Origin: Cerioporus squamosus
Lineage: Eukaryota; Basidiomycota; Agaricomycetes; Polyporales; Polyporaceae
Assembly: GCA_022592435.1 (NCBI GenBank)
Contig: JABYQS010000151.1
Location: 29,033-93,032, forward strand
Direction: 5' to 3'
Length of the DNA: 64,000 nucleotides
Shown here: piece after piece, positions 24,401 to 36,645 of the stretch
How positions within the stretch are numbered: the first letter of the stretch is position 1
Layout: each line of letters starts with the position of its first letter
The notes under the pieces: generated by a model
Seen by the model: the letters and a program-made list of their open reading frames with translations, nothing else
Told to the model about the DNA's origin: nothing
Databases searched by the model: none
Position numbers and translations under genes: made by a program

Positions 24401-25449
24401 AATCCTCGGCGGGAAGTGGCAAGAAGGGTCCCCAGAACGTTGAGAGTCAGAGAACGAGCCGTCGAAGGGCGCAGGGTGAGGCAAGACGCCGTGAATAAGG
24501 TCCGCGACGCAGCATACATGCCTGCTTGCTTGTCGAGACAGAGAGGAACAGGAAGCAGAGACATGGTAGCGAGCACGGATGACAGAAGAGGGGGAGTAGA
24601 GTTTCAGCACGCCGGGTGTACGCATGTACATTGTACTTATATGAGGGATCTCACCGCCATGTCCAAGTCTTCCGGGAAATCATTAGACAGTGAATGTCAT
24701 GGGTAAACCATGGTGCGGGTTTTGGCGATGCTCCCGAACTTTCGACTGTTGGTCCGTGGCATGGCAGGCAACTCCGGGACTTCCGTAGGTCACCGAATAC
24801 TTGATGCTGGGCAGATGTAGTGAGGGAGAGATTCGGCGTCCATGGCCTCTGGAGTGATCTGTCGTCGAACTTGGGTGATTGTCATTTGCAGAGAACTCCA
24901 CAAGAGCCGAAGGGCTGGGGTTAAGTATTATGAGAGCGCACGAATATGAATACCTTCTGATCCCGCAGATACAACAATCATAGCGTGGGTGCGGCGGATG
25001 TCGACTCTGCGCCAGAAAGTCGGAGCCTGGAGGCTGTCGGAAAGCCAACAGATGGTGGTGTCTTGTGAAGAAGCTTTGAAGAAGCTACTTACAACTTCAG
25101 CGCCTACAACTTTGCTGGCAGTATCTGGCGACTGGCTCCGAATCTTGTTATTTTCTCACAGGTACCACTAACAGGCTTAGCTGCAACATATCGCTTGGGA
25201 AGTGGGATGCGAAAGGATGAGGGAGACAGTCAGTGTCACCGTGTTCACGCACTTCAGTCTTTGCACTCAAATGAACTGGATCGAGGAGTCTATACGCGCG
25301 TTTTCCACGTGATGGAACCGCGGCAGGTTTGGGCGTCTCGACTCCTTGAACTCGCTTCGCCATCCCTCGCGACGAACTTTGCTGCTGCACCACCCTACCG
25401 ACTTGACCCCTGTGTATACATCTGCTATCTCCTCCCAACCACATCGACT
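18490..25449. other. About 7 kb with no convincing gene
   Basis: This interval separates the head of the transcription factor from the Pom34-like gene. Open frames up to 285 codons exist on both strands, but none shows a domain, hydrophobic pattern or splice-linked continuation. The sequence has many GTAAGTA- and GTACTTAC-like strings (for example 19834, 20671, 20990-21008, 23103-23116), which could be splice sites of a long noncoding or 5'-untranslated transcript or simply local repeats. The first about 110 bp are the leader of the transcription factor. Confidence 0.5.
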
Positions 25450-26272
25450 ATGCCTACACAAGGAAAAGCGGCAGCTACCGCACTGTCTACAACGTCGATC
25501 CTCGACTGGTTCAAGCCTTTACGGAGCGAAGCGGTCGCCCGACTAAGAACGAACTGCGTAGGCCTCGTCGGTCTAGCTATCCTATCCAACCTCTTGCCCG
25601 TACCCTCGCTATGGCGCGCCTTTGACGTGGTGTGGCAGAGGAGACCAGTCGCAGCGCCGTATTACTACCTTTGTGCTGTCGGTGCGTGGAACAGGCTTTT
25701 CTTACTGTTTATGATCAATATTGAGCAGTCGGCCGCAGAACTGCTTTTGCTCGGCGTGTTTGCGCTGAATGTGGTACAAGCTGCATATGCGCTCAAATAT
25801 CCTCGTGCGCCGCTGCCACCGCCCCCATCTCCCGCGACGCCTGCGAAGACACCTCTGTCGCCACCCGCGCGTCAGTGGCGCTTGCAAGGCCTTACACCTA
25901 CCGTAAGTGCTTTGTATGGCTTCCTCTTGTCTCTCGATCATTTAGACCCCGGTCTCTCAGTCGAGTCCTCAACGGCAAAAGGCGTTCTCCACTTACGTCC
26001 CCTCACCCGTCTCGACACCTTCTCGCATCATCAACTACTCGATTCCTCCATCCTCCCCTGACGCGTCGTTCCTGTCGTCAGTTTCGTCAGTTCCAGGCTC
26101 GCCAGCGTCTCCGCTAGCAGCTTACCGAGGTCGACACAGTGCTTCTGTGGGACGTAAGTATGTTCGTGCTTGTAGCCTTGGTCGCGTGCTGACATATCCC
26201 TGCAAAGGCGCTTTTGACGGGTCCGTACTTAGCCGGCTAGCGAAGGATGATTCGGATTACGAGGACTCCTGA
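25450..26272 (+). CDS. Pom34-like nuclear pore membrane protein
   Basis: Three exons: 25450-25902, 25946-26153 and 26208-26272, with GTAAGT donors and in-phase joins, about 241 aa. Residues 30-50 (LVGLAILSNLLPVP) and 85-112 (LLLLGVFALNVVQAAYAL) are hydrophobic and could be the two membrane helices expected of Pom34/NPCC proteins, which help anchor the pore in the nuclear envelope. A Pro-rich linker leads to TPVSQSSPQRQKAFSTYVPS and STPSRIINYS, a motif arrangement I associate with fungal Pom34, and the protein ends in acidic DDSDYEDS. The start gives a short polar N-terminus (MPTQGKAAA). The identification rests on this layout; a search with PF08058 would settle it. The SNF2 gene begins 372 bp downstream on the same strand. 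Confidence 0.65.
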
Positions 26273-26644
26273 TATTCATGTGGTAGAGGACGTTGACTGT
26301 CTGGAACACGACGCACTTGCCACGACTTGCTTTCACGAACAATGCATATGCTTCTGAGAACAACGTGTGTACAACCTCATGTCCGTAAAAAGGGCCGTGG
26401 TGTCCTACGAGGAATGTATCCTCCGAATCCCCATGAGCTGTGAACGTCTGAGTTGTGAACGCCCGTTCTTTGTCGTTTGGCCTGCTCGCCAGTGCGCGTG
26501 CACTCGATCACATGACCCGCGACGCGGTATTAACTGGGCGTCTAACGTTGAACGCGTCGTCGTTCATCTTTACCCCGGACTACCACCACAGCCTGGCCGA
26601 CCGCCCGCGCCAGCACACCACAACCACGCAAACTACCCGAAAAT
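26273..26644. other. Intergenic between Pom34-like and SNF2 genes
   Basis: Promoter side of the SNF2 gene. No clear TATA box and no gene were seen. Confidence 0.4.
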
Positions 26645-29600
26645 ATGGAGGAATAGTGAGTACTGGCATTTGAATCCCCTGGCAACATAGAATGGCCCAA
26701 TGTTGTGACGTCCGCGCCACAACCCGTGCTGCGGGGCAGTATCGGAAGCTCGGATGAACGATCGAGCTTGTCGAGCTCGACGGAGACATGTTGCCTGCAG
26801 AACTGATGGCATTTAGTAACGGCACCTCGGACGTCTGCATGAAGTACTGCCTCGTCGACGATTCCGCTCAATATAGGCGGGATGACTAGGACGGGTGACG
26901 GCATATGTCCATCTGAGCAGTAGACGTGCCACATCCACAGGCGATGTTCGTTCTTGGGCCGGAACGAGGCTAAATCTACGTAAGATGAGGGCGAAGTCTG
27001 ATCTCGCAGCACACTGCACGGCCCACATTTCTGCCATGCTTTGCGGAGATTATGTCTTCTTTTTAAACCGCGGCGCGTTTACGTCTGAGCATCTCTGACC
27101 GTCTTCGTTTCTCGCAGTCGTAGAAAGCTCACACAAAACACCGGGCTGTACCCCGACCTCATTCCTCTTGGGAGAGCTGCACCGAAGCCCTCCGGCTCCC
27201 AGTTCGCCCAGCGCTCCCAGCCCATCATCGTATGTTTATTTATCTCCTCCTTCCGACTGGGTACTTATCGCGCCTCTAGAGCATCGGATCCTCGGAGGCA
27301 TCCTCTCCTGAAGCCCTAAGGCTTCAACCACGGGACCCGAGGGCAGCTATCGTCATCTCTTCAGACTCCGAAGACGACGTCGAAGTAGGGTGAGTTTCGT
27401 CCACCGCTCCTGAGACGTTCTATTTCCTGACGCGGAGCTGCATAGACCACCTCCCCTCCGCACCCAACCTCCAAACAACGCACGACCCGCCATGCAACAG
27501 TCACAACCGAAGCCCGTCTTCTCGAAGCCAGCAGTGGCTATCGCACGTCCTGCGGATGGCAGCTACCCGCGACCGACTCCGCCATTAGGGGCGCCGCGTC
27601 CTTATGCGGCTTATTCGCCCGCACTTCCGCCAGCAGGTTCATCGTCTCAGCCCGGTGAAGAGCGTATCGACATGGGCAACCCAAATGTTGACCCTTACGA
27701 GGACCGCATCATGAACCAAGCCGAGACGGAGAAGGCGCTCCGCGACTTCGTTGCCGACGCCTACAACGACAGCAATGTGGAGTACACCGTTGAGGATGCG
27801 ACGGTCGAGGGATTTCAGGAAGGCGTCATGCTTCTGCCCCATCAAGTAACAAGTAGGCGGTGGATGGCAGAGAGGGAATCAGGCAAGAAAGCCGGCGGTA
27901 TCTTGGCTGATGACATGGGGTGAGTAACGGCATAGCACTCGGCGAGTTGGGGGTGCTCATGCGTTGCGCAGTCTGGGCAAGACAATCTCCACTTTCACTC
28001 GGATCCTAGAAGGTCGCCCGACGAAGAAGGACAAAGCTGCAGGCTGGTCAGGGGCTACACTGTACGCTCACACACCGTTGCACCTTGTATCCACGCGGCT
28101 TATCGTCCACTGCAGTGTCGTTTGTCCAATCTCGTTGATGTCGCAATGGGAAAGTGAGGCGAAGAAGCTGACCTCGGGGCTCCGTGTCGTCCAACATCAC
28201 GGTGCCAATCGCACTACGGGTACGTTCATGAGCAATTGAGATTCAGACGAAGCTCAAACCATCATATATTAGATCCGTACGAACTGGAGCGGGCCCACAT
28301 CGTGGTTACCTCGTATTCCGTTGTAACTTCCGAGCACGGAGCCTTTGCTCCAGCGAAGGACGAATCCAAGAAGAAGGGCAAGAAGAAGCAGTCGCAGGCT
28401 GACAGCGACTCTGATGACTCGGAGGGCATCCAGAAGCGCCTAAAGGCGACCTCCAGGCGCGGCAAGCAGAAGGATGCGCTGTTCCGTGTGAAGTGGTGGC
28501 GCGTCGTGCTGGGTAAGTTCATTGAACCTGTCTTGCTATGGCTATGCGTACTCAAAGGTGGGTCAGATGAGGCGCACAATATCAAGAACCGTAACACCAA
28601 GGCAGCCATCGCGTGCTGCGCGCTGGACGCGAAGTATCGCTGGTGTCTCACCGGTACTCCCATGTGAGTGGCGTAGATTTATATGTTCCCTGCCTGTAGC
28701 TCATGTGCTTGCTCAGGCAAAACAACGTTGAAGAGATATTCTCTCTCATCAAGTTCTTGCGTATCAGTCCCTTAAATGACTGGCCGACGTTCAACACTCA
28801 AATTGCGAAGCCAGTCAAGGCCGGCAGGCCCGTGCGTGCCCTGAAGCGCCTCCAGGTACGTGTGTGACCCACTGGTGAAGTTGTACAGCCCACTTATTGC
28901 GGGACTTCTAGGTGGTCCTTCGCGCTATCATGCTTCGACGGACGAAGGCGACTATCATCAATGGAAAGCCCATTATAGACCTCCCGCCGCGTCTCGTCAA
29001 CGTAGTGGAATGCGAGTTCGAGCATCTCGAGCGCGAATTCTACAACTCCGTCGAACAGAAGGTCCAGACCAGCCTCGAGAAGCTGCAGCAGGGCGACATC
29101 AATAAGGCGTACACGTCCGTCCTCGTCCTGCTTTTGCGTCTTCGGCAAGGTGAGCAGCCTAGAAACGCGCCGAGCGCCGACGCAATCTGACCGTCCTCGC
29201 AGCATGCAACCACCCCGGACTGATCTCGAAGGACTACAGGAAGGACCAGGAGGCGGTCGAGCCCAAGAGCGCGAGCCAGCAGAGCAATGATGGCGATGAC
29301 GATGAGAGTGACGATCTCGCAGGCCTCCTCGCGGGTCTCGCTATCGCTCGCAAGCCCTGCCAGGTCTGCCAGAAGCCACTGACGGCGGACAATACCTGGA
29401 AGGACGACGTCTGTGTCGACTGCGAGGACGTCTACCAGAAAGCTCGCAAGGCTGCAGCGGATCCGTTCTCGGACTTGCCCCCGCACTCGTCGAAGACGCG
29501 CATGATCATCAAGATCCTGAAGGAAATCGAGGAGCGCGGCGAGGGCGAGAAGACGATCATCTTTTCGCAGTTCACAAGCATGCTCGATGTCATTGAGCCT

Positions 29601-30206
29601 TTCCTCCGCAAGGAGGGGTTCAAGTATGTGCGATGTAAGTACACGAATACCCTCGCTCTTCCTCTGGCTCTGCATAAGTGCTGATCCGCTGGTGCATAGA
29701 CGATGGGTCCATGAACAAGGTCCAGCGCGACGAGTCCGTGGACAAGATCAGCAACAGCAAGTCGACAAAGGTCATCTTGATCTCATTCAAGGCTGGCAGC
29801 ACTGGCCTGAACCTGACCTGCTGCAACAACGTCATCCTCGTCGACCCTTGGTGGAACCCTGCTCTGGAGGTAAGTTGTTGCTCTCCGCTGACATTCCCGA
29901 CCCCTGCTTACAACTTGCACAGGACCAGGCCTTCGACCGTGCCCACCGCTTCGGCCAGAAGCGCACCGTCAACATCCACAAGCTTTCCGTCCCCGACACC
30001 GTCGAGCAGCGTATCCTTGAGGTGTGTCTTGTCCGTTTGCCGTCGTGTGATCTGTCTCTGAACGCGCGTTCGTGCAGCTGCAAGAGAAGAAGCGCGCCAT
30101 GACCACGGCCACGCTCTCCGGCGACAAGCTCAAGAACCAGCGTCTCGGCATCGAGGACCTCGTCGCCCTCTTCCGCGCGACCGGCCACGACGACGACGAG
30201 GAGTAG
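26645..30206 (+). CDS. SNF2-family DNA-dependent ATPase (ULS1/Rad5-like)
   Basis: A nuclear DNA translocase of the SNF2 superfamily, with at least 13 exons. Helicase motifs in order: [12 protein letters not shown] then ILADDMG|LGKT (Q and Walker A, split by an intron near 27920), [16 protein letters not shown] (Ia), [20 protein letters not shown] (motif II, near 28566), WCLTGTPM (III), then the C-lobe with [14 protein letters not shown] (IV), [14 protein letters not shown] (V) and [14 protein letters not shown] (VI). Between lobes is a small CQVC-x14-CVDC cluster rather than a full RING. The start is inferred: ATG at 26645 encodes MEEY-, splits after 11 nt, and joins RRKLTQNTG at 27118 across a 462-nt intron. 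Exons after about 27490 are solid; the 5' end is tentative. Likely work: remodelling or stripping protein-DNA complexes during repair. Confidence 0.85.
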
Positions 30207-30542
30207 GCTCCCATACACACGTGCTAGTTGTTTCCCATATAACCTGCATCTTACCCCTTGCTTCCTTGTTTTGTCTTGCTCTCCTTTCTTGTCGCACTGT
30301 CTGTATCGCATTTTGTGTCACATTTATGAACAATTGGATGATTTTCTGAACGTCAAATCCTGCCGCGAGATGGCTCCGGACGCTTTGGCAATATATCTAG
30401 ATGTCGCGCAGCTCGACAGGATTAGCGCCCATGAGCATAGCGTCGGCGCCCAGACTCTGCACCTTAAACCACGACGTCGACGACGACGACGATGACTGCT
30501 CGTAAACTTCCTTGATAACTATGAACATCTACTTCTCTTGTT
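30207..30542. other. Intergenic between SNF2 and SMG7-like genes
   Basis: It contains a short GAC-type repeat at about 30473-30493 and presumably the SNF2 terminator and SMG7-like promoter. No gene was seen. Confidence 0.4.
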
Positions 30543-33500
30543 ATGACCGAAGAAGCAGCGCATATAGCTAGGTATGTATTTCGACTACCGCAGTTTTCCT
30601 CCCACTCAACCTCGGCGTATCATCTGTTCAACTCTTCAGGGAGGCGAAGGCCCTCCAACAAACGTTGAAGGAGTCGTTGAAGACGAAGGATCCATGGGAT
30701 AAGGAGACAGATTTTACTCGGAAACAGTGAGTATTCATCAGACTCGAGACGGAGAGAGGGAAGTCTGAGCAGGTGGCGTGCAGATTGCGGCGGAACTGCC
30801 TGCGGTTGCTGTTGCTACATCCCTATGCCCCGGAGTCCAAGGATGCGGAAAACCAGCTCTGGATGCAGACGTCCTATGCGTTCATCGCAATGTACAAGCA
30901 ACGGATCACCCAACTCGACCGCGCGATCCACAGTGCTCCCCGCCAGAATCAGCAGCAGCAGCAGGCGCAAGGACATGGACAGGGACAGGGACAGCAGCAG
31001 GGAAGGGGGCACGGAGGGCATGGCGCTGTCGAGTATCGCAAGTTGCTCCAACGCTTTCGCCAGTTCCTCGCGGACGAGGAGAAGTTCTGGATTCAACTCA
31101 TAGTGCGTATTCGCCGTATCTTCCAGCTCGACGATGCGCAAGGCGTCCTTTCCGACCTGGGGATTGTCCCTGAGGAGCCTCCCGCCGCCGCCGAGAACGG
31201 TCCTCCCAGACGCAATCACTTCCAGTTCCCCTCGGATGCAGACGTCGTTGCCGCAGCACCCTCCCTCACACCCTCGACCCGTGAACAACGAGACAGCCGG
31301 ATGGCCATCCTGAGCAAGGCGCTCGTATGTCTTGGAGATATCGAGCGCTACAAGGAGCAGTACAACGAGGCTGGCGGGCGTCCGCGCGCGGGGCATGAGG
31401 ATGGACCACCCGCAGCTGGCGCAAACGGGAACCAGAAGGGCCGGGGCAAGAAGGGAGGGGCGAACGGACCTCAGCCTCCAGTCATACCCCGCATGCGGAA
31501 CTACGACAAGGCCCAGCAATGCTACCAGCAGGCGCGTATCCTCCTACCCCAGGACGGCAACCCCGCCCACCAGATGGCCATCCTGGCGTCGTACCAGAAA
31601 GACGTGTTCAACTCCCTTGTGCACTACTACCGCGCCCTCTGTGTTCGCTCTCCGTACGATACCGCGGCCGAGAATCTGGGAACGGTCCTCTCGAAGACTT
31701 TTGACCAGTGGAAGGCACGCGGCGCGAAGAGAGATAAGGAACGGGAAAAGGAGCAGGCGCGGGGTGATGTAGCCCCGATGGCTCCGCGTCTGCGCGTGGA
31801 GGCGTTCAAAGAGAAGCTGATCGTGTTGCATGCACTATGGAGGATACCTCGAGAAGAGTAAGTTCGTGGCGTTCTGTTGTCTAGCCTGTACTTATGCGGC
31901 GACGACAGGGCCGACGCCATCTCTCCCAACTTAGCGCAAAAGCTAGCTGACGACTTCAAGTCTCTGGTCACGGAGCGCGTACTCCCTCTGGACATCATCT
32001 TGAAGACTATCGTCCTGGCGCAGGGCGCTCTCTGGAAACACCGCATGTTCCGCACGGCTCCCGCGAACGGACACAAGAAGGGCCCGCATCCGGCAGTGTC
32101 TACAGCCATCGAGAACTCGATTGTTGGACATTTGCTGCTCATGCATCGCGTACTGCTCGAGGTTGGCATTGCCCAGATCGCCGAGGGAGCTCCTGAGGAC
32201 AACGGTGAAGCCGATCTCGCGCAGCGCATCACCGCCGCTTTTCGACGTACTCTCCCTGCCCTCCGCATTGCGAGCAAGTGGCTGCGTGCGAATTTGCGCT
32301 ATCTCACGCAGTCATCGCAGGTTGCCGGAGAACCCGACACTACGGCCAAGGCCAAGGGTCGAGATCGTCGACGGGGTGGAGAGCGACGGTCATCAAGCAT
32401 GTCTTTGACGCTCTCCGTTCCAGGCCTCTCTGAGTTCTGGAGAACGTATGCGCAGTTTTCCACTGCTCTGATACGCGCCTTCCAGCGGACAAGCTACCCA
32501 AGCTTGCCACCGCGCTTGAGGAGGATGTCGAGATGGCCGGCTTCCTGCCGCTGAAGAAGTTTGTGCCGAATGAGGTCGTCAGTGTCAGTGCAGCTACGCC
32601 GAACAAGGATGGAGTCAAAGGCGTGCCGAACGGTGCATCTACTCCTGCGTACCAGACGCTGCTTCCTGATCAGGTACATCCGAACGAAGAGCAGCTGATG
32701 CGGATTGACGACTTGCTGGGAGACGCCGAGGCTCTTGCCAGAGACGAGGTGCGTACTTGAAGTTCGGAACCGTGATGCATGACGCTGATATGGATGACTA
32801 TCTCAGCTTTCTCCGTTGACCTTCTCTGACGGACGGTTCTCAGTGAAGGGCTTCCCGAATACTCCAGAGAACAAGCATCGCGTGCCTGTAGCTCCGCCTC
32901 AGAAACGCATCGACCATCATCTGAGACAGCCCGTCGTTCCGCGCATGCCGCCGACATTGCCCACGCACATTCCGCACCAGCCTCACGGCCTCGAGACGGA
33001 TGACGACAACATGACCGACATCACTAGAACAGAAGACGATCCGGTGGACCGCGCTTTCAGAGAGGTACTAGGCGCAGCGGAGGAGGAGGATGAAGAAGAT
33101 GAGATAGTTTGGAACCCCGGGTTGGTCCTACGCTCTATTGCCGTCTCACTCAACTGATATGCGTCTGTAGGACTGTCCCTAGACTTCGAGATTCGGCCAT
33201 CATAGCGGCGATTCCGGCAGCGATGCCAGTCTCCCCGCCCAGACATGATGTCGCTAGTCCCCCTGTAGTCAGTCCTCCTCTCATCAGTCCCCGCAGCCCG
33301 CCATCTTTGTCACCCAAGGCTGAGCCGCCTAGAGGTGTAGGCGCGGTTCCTGGTGCTGTTGCTGCACCTACTAGCACTTTGACGACTGCTCAAGACATCT
33401 TGGCCAATGTTCTCCATCCCAGCCCTCCGAAAGGCAACCTCGCACGCACGCTGCATATGCGGCAGGCGTCGGCTCCGCAACCGCACATGCTATTCGGATC

Positions 33501-34063
33501 GAACCCTCTGGGTGGCGGCCCGTCCATCTGGTCCTCCAACTGAGAGCAATGGGCTTGGCTTCCAAGGGGCAGCTGGCACTACGAGTGGTCCCTTGTACCA
33601 GTCGTCATCGTATCAGTCGCAGAATCAGCTTCAAAGTTCGCAACCGTCCACGTTCCCCCTACAGCCGGCGCTAGCTCTTGGCCACCCTTCTGTTGCGCTG
33701 GGTCCTGCACATCAGTACAACTCTTCGCCCTTACCCTCAGGCCACGGTCACCAACGCATCCATTCACTATCTGTGACGCGATCGCAGCTCCCTTCCAGCC
33801 AGACCCAATCCCAGATGTCAGACCCGTTCGGATCGTTCCCCGCGCTCACCGAGCAAGCGCCGATCCCGTACCACAGCGGTGTTCCCGGTGCCTACGCAGA
33901 CCCAGTCTACTCTCGGAAGCTCGACCCCTCGTACGTGCGCCAGGAAGCCCCCGGCATGCACGATCGCTCGATCCCGTACCATCTCGACCGCGGTGTCGGG
34001 CATGGGAACGGTTTCCCTCCAAGTCTCTCTTCGATGGCCCAGCTGTGGAACAATGCCGGATAG
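30543..34063 (+). CDS. EST1/SMG7-like telomere or mRNA-decay factor
   Basis: The ATG at 30543 starts MTEEAAHIAR, spliced to EAKALQQTLKESLKTKDPWD. The N-terminal part reads as the 14-3-3-like EST1 domain (LRRNCLRLLLLHPYAPESKD, FRQFLADEEKFWIQLI). It is followed by the TPR-like EST1 core: CLGDIERYKEQY, NYDKAQQCYQQARILLP, NPAHQMAILASY and LVHYYRALCVRSPYDTA. A Gln/Gly-rich insert (30945-31020) interrupts the domain. The long Ser/Pro C-terminus has LLFGS-type motifs (MLFGSNPLGGGPSIWSSN) followed by a TGA at 33541-33543. The next frame (ESNGLGFQGAAG onward) continues to a TAG at 34063, so one base is probably missing near 33540, or the protein ends early. EST1/SMG7 proteins act in telomerase recruitment or nonsense-mediated decay; which applies here cannot be told. 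Confidence 0.8.
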
Positions 34064-35023
34064 CATCTACGTTCGTCGCCTGCCTCAAAACCCTCCTCTT
34101 CCATATAGAAGTCTACGACACTGGCTGCTGAAGGTCGGTATGGGCATGACCCTCACGGGGTGACGTCTGCCACGCCGTGGTTCGGTCCGTTCCTCCGACT
34201 GCCTCGTCGCTCTGACACCGTCGCACGCAGCCCTTGGGCCTAGAACGATTGGCCATGCCATCTCGCCTCCGCACGACTCGGCATGGACATCATCATGGAC
34301 TTGGACTATCTAACGGGCTACTTGACTGCTCGTCGAAAGTGGGCAGTTACCCTTCCTCTACGGACACTGCCACAAAGGGATCCCGAAGCTCGTCGTTGTC
34401 TCCCGAATTGCATGCCGTCGTGTTGTTTGTGTGTTCTCGTGTCGCTACCCCCAGGTTCCCACTATGTACTCATACGGCACGTTTTTCTCCGGAGCTGCGA
34501 GTGTGTGCGCGGTATGGTTCCGTTGGGCTCCGGTTTGGTTGCTCGTCGTCTATGTTCTCGACCCAATATGTATTCAAATGTTGTACCATCGTGCAGTCCA
34601 CAATCTTTAACCTATTCCTGCCTCCCGTGTTCTTGGATATGACTTCCATATACGGAGATCAGTGTGCGGTCCCACAGATTTTGCGATCTAACCGAGACGC
34701 AGACGCGCAACAGATGCGCCACCGTTGACGTTCTTGAACAACTTCGTCTTGAACAGCAATCGCGTACCAAGTTGTCATCCTACCAACATCGCCAAGGTAT
34801 GTTCACTGCTGCGTGCTACAAGGTCAATCAGAACTGACGAATGTCTTCGGTGCTTTGACCGCAGTGACCAAGCTTTCGCAACCTTCGCAGAATTTCATCG
34901 GTCGCCGACCTTCTGATTCACGATCGAGGAGGCACAACGCAGACAGGAAGGACTTATTCCTGTGAACCTCCTGCCTCCGCTCTCGACATCTTGTCTCGTT
35001 CTCGTGCTGTATCAATCTGAATC
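34064..35023. other. Intergenic, 3' flank of the SMG7-like gene
   Basis: A 164-codon plus-strand frame at 34234-34728 is Arg/Ser/Cys-rich and without motif; it probably lies in 3' untranslated or intergenic sequence. Nothing else was seen. Confidence 0.45.
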
Positions 35024-36579
35024 ATGGCCAATCTTCCACCCGGCACCACCGCAGAGCTCATGGACTCTATCCAGGCGAGGACGCGACCGTTTTGCCTGAT
35101 GTTTGCACGCTAACCGCTCCTGTCATCAGAGCATCCTTCAAGGGTACCAGGGGCGTGGCGGACTGGACGACATCATGCGACACCTGTCTACCCAAGACCC
35201 CAGTGTGCTGGAGAACCTGGTGAACGCAGTCGCCAGCGCAGAGAGCTCGCGGCAAGTCGACCTGGAAAAGTTTGACTACGCCGGGCTGCGCGTGAAGCCA
35301 AAATCTGTATGGGTGGTCCAGCTTGCGCACATGGGCTATCAGGATCCCGTCAGCGGTCGTGTGTCAGACAGCGAGTCCCCAGGGAGCCAACCGACGTTCC
35401 AGATCTTCGTGTGTAAGTACTTCCTCCGATTGTGCCCACCCTAGCGTCGTGCGCTGAGGAGTTCGATGTCGCAGATGATGAGCGCGGTACATACCGTGCC
35501 ATGGAAGGTTCTGGTCAGCCGGGGCTGCCGTCTTCCGACTTTCTGCTCACGTACGACTCCCATAGTATATATGGGAATGCTTATGCTAAGGCATGGCACA
35601 TCACAGCACGATCAAGAAAGCTATCGCGTCGCCGATACCGCCTCTCCGTCCTCAACTGCCCGAGGTACTCATGATCGCTCGGAAGCTCCAGGTACACGTG
35701 CCTGCCCTGAAGCCGTTTCTCGACTCGCTGCCACGTCCGTTCACCTGGAGGCTCGAGACAGAGTAAGTACCACTGCCACCAGGATCCACTTCTCTTCGAC
35801 TGAACTCCCAAAGGGAAGAGGAGGAGGAAGTCGCTAGTGGTGTCCACCGCGAGAACGTCGTTGGGGTCGCCAAGGGCATACGCAGCGCAGAGTTAGCGAA
35901 GGAGCGCGGCAACAGGGCCTTCGCGAGCAAGAACCGCGACCAGGCTGTGGCGCTTTACACCGAGGCGATTGAGTCGCTGAAGGATGCCTGGGCACAGAAG
36001 CCCTCGGACGCGGAGGAGAAGAAGATCAAGGCTATGTTCGCTGTGTGCTACTCCAACCGCGCGGCGTCCTATCTCCTTCCCGAAGAGGGACAGGATGCAC
36101 TGAAAGCTCTTGACGATGCAAACAACGCTATCAAGTACGACGCTGACTATGCCAAAGGGTGCGTTTTCCTTCGGCACTTGATGCTCGAAAGAATCTTGAT
36201 GTCGGGCGTCCTGGCAGATACTACCGCAAGGCGAAGGCGCAACAGCTCCTCTCGCAGACCTCGGAAGCCATCGATACGTTGACCTCCGCATTGAGTAAGA
36301 GGCGAACCTGGCCGGAGAGAAAGGGCTCAATGACGCCCTTGTGGAGGCATATGGAGGATTCCCGCAGACGGTGCGCACTTTCCATCTGTTCTTCCATACC
36401 ATATCTTGCGATGGCTCACGGGGCCCTAGGAGGACGAACTTCGCAAGTTCTGTCTGGATAAATTCAAAGACGAGACTGGGGACAGGCGTAGCAGGAATCT
36501 GCCTGAGTTCCGCAGGCGGACCGAGGCCAGACTTCAAGAGGTGTTCGGGCCCCAGGCCAGTATCCACGGCTTGTCATGA
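35024..36579 (+). CDS. TPR-domain protein, with frame breaks
   Basis: The ATG at 35024 gives MANLPPGTTAELMDSIQ, then a probable GC-AG intron (donor CAG|GCGAGG), then SILQGYQGRGGLDDIMRHL. The N-terminal domain is unrecognised (FDVADDERGTYRAMEGSG). The C-terminal half has three TPR-like helix pairs: SAELAKERGNRAFASKNRDQ, then MFAVCYSNRAASYLLPEEGQ, then YRKAKAQQLLSQTSEAIDTL. It ends VFGPQASIHGLS at 36579. Such TPR arrays often bind Hsp70/Hsp90 C-termini, but no partner can be named. Between 35590 and 35650 the natural reading moves through all three frames within about 50 bases (AYAKAWHITA, YRVADTASP, PQLPEVLMIARKL). This indicates two single-base indels in a gene that otherwise looks conserved. 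The stop lies 66 bp from that of the convergent gene at 36646. Confidence 0.7.
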
Positions 36580-36645
36580 ATTACACCATTCTTGTACGAC
36601 ACTCGACAAAGATCGCCTAAATATACATCGCCTCACTACGTGACC

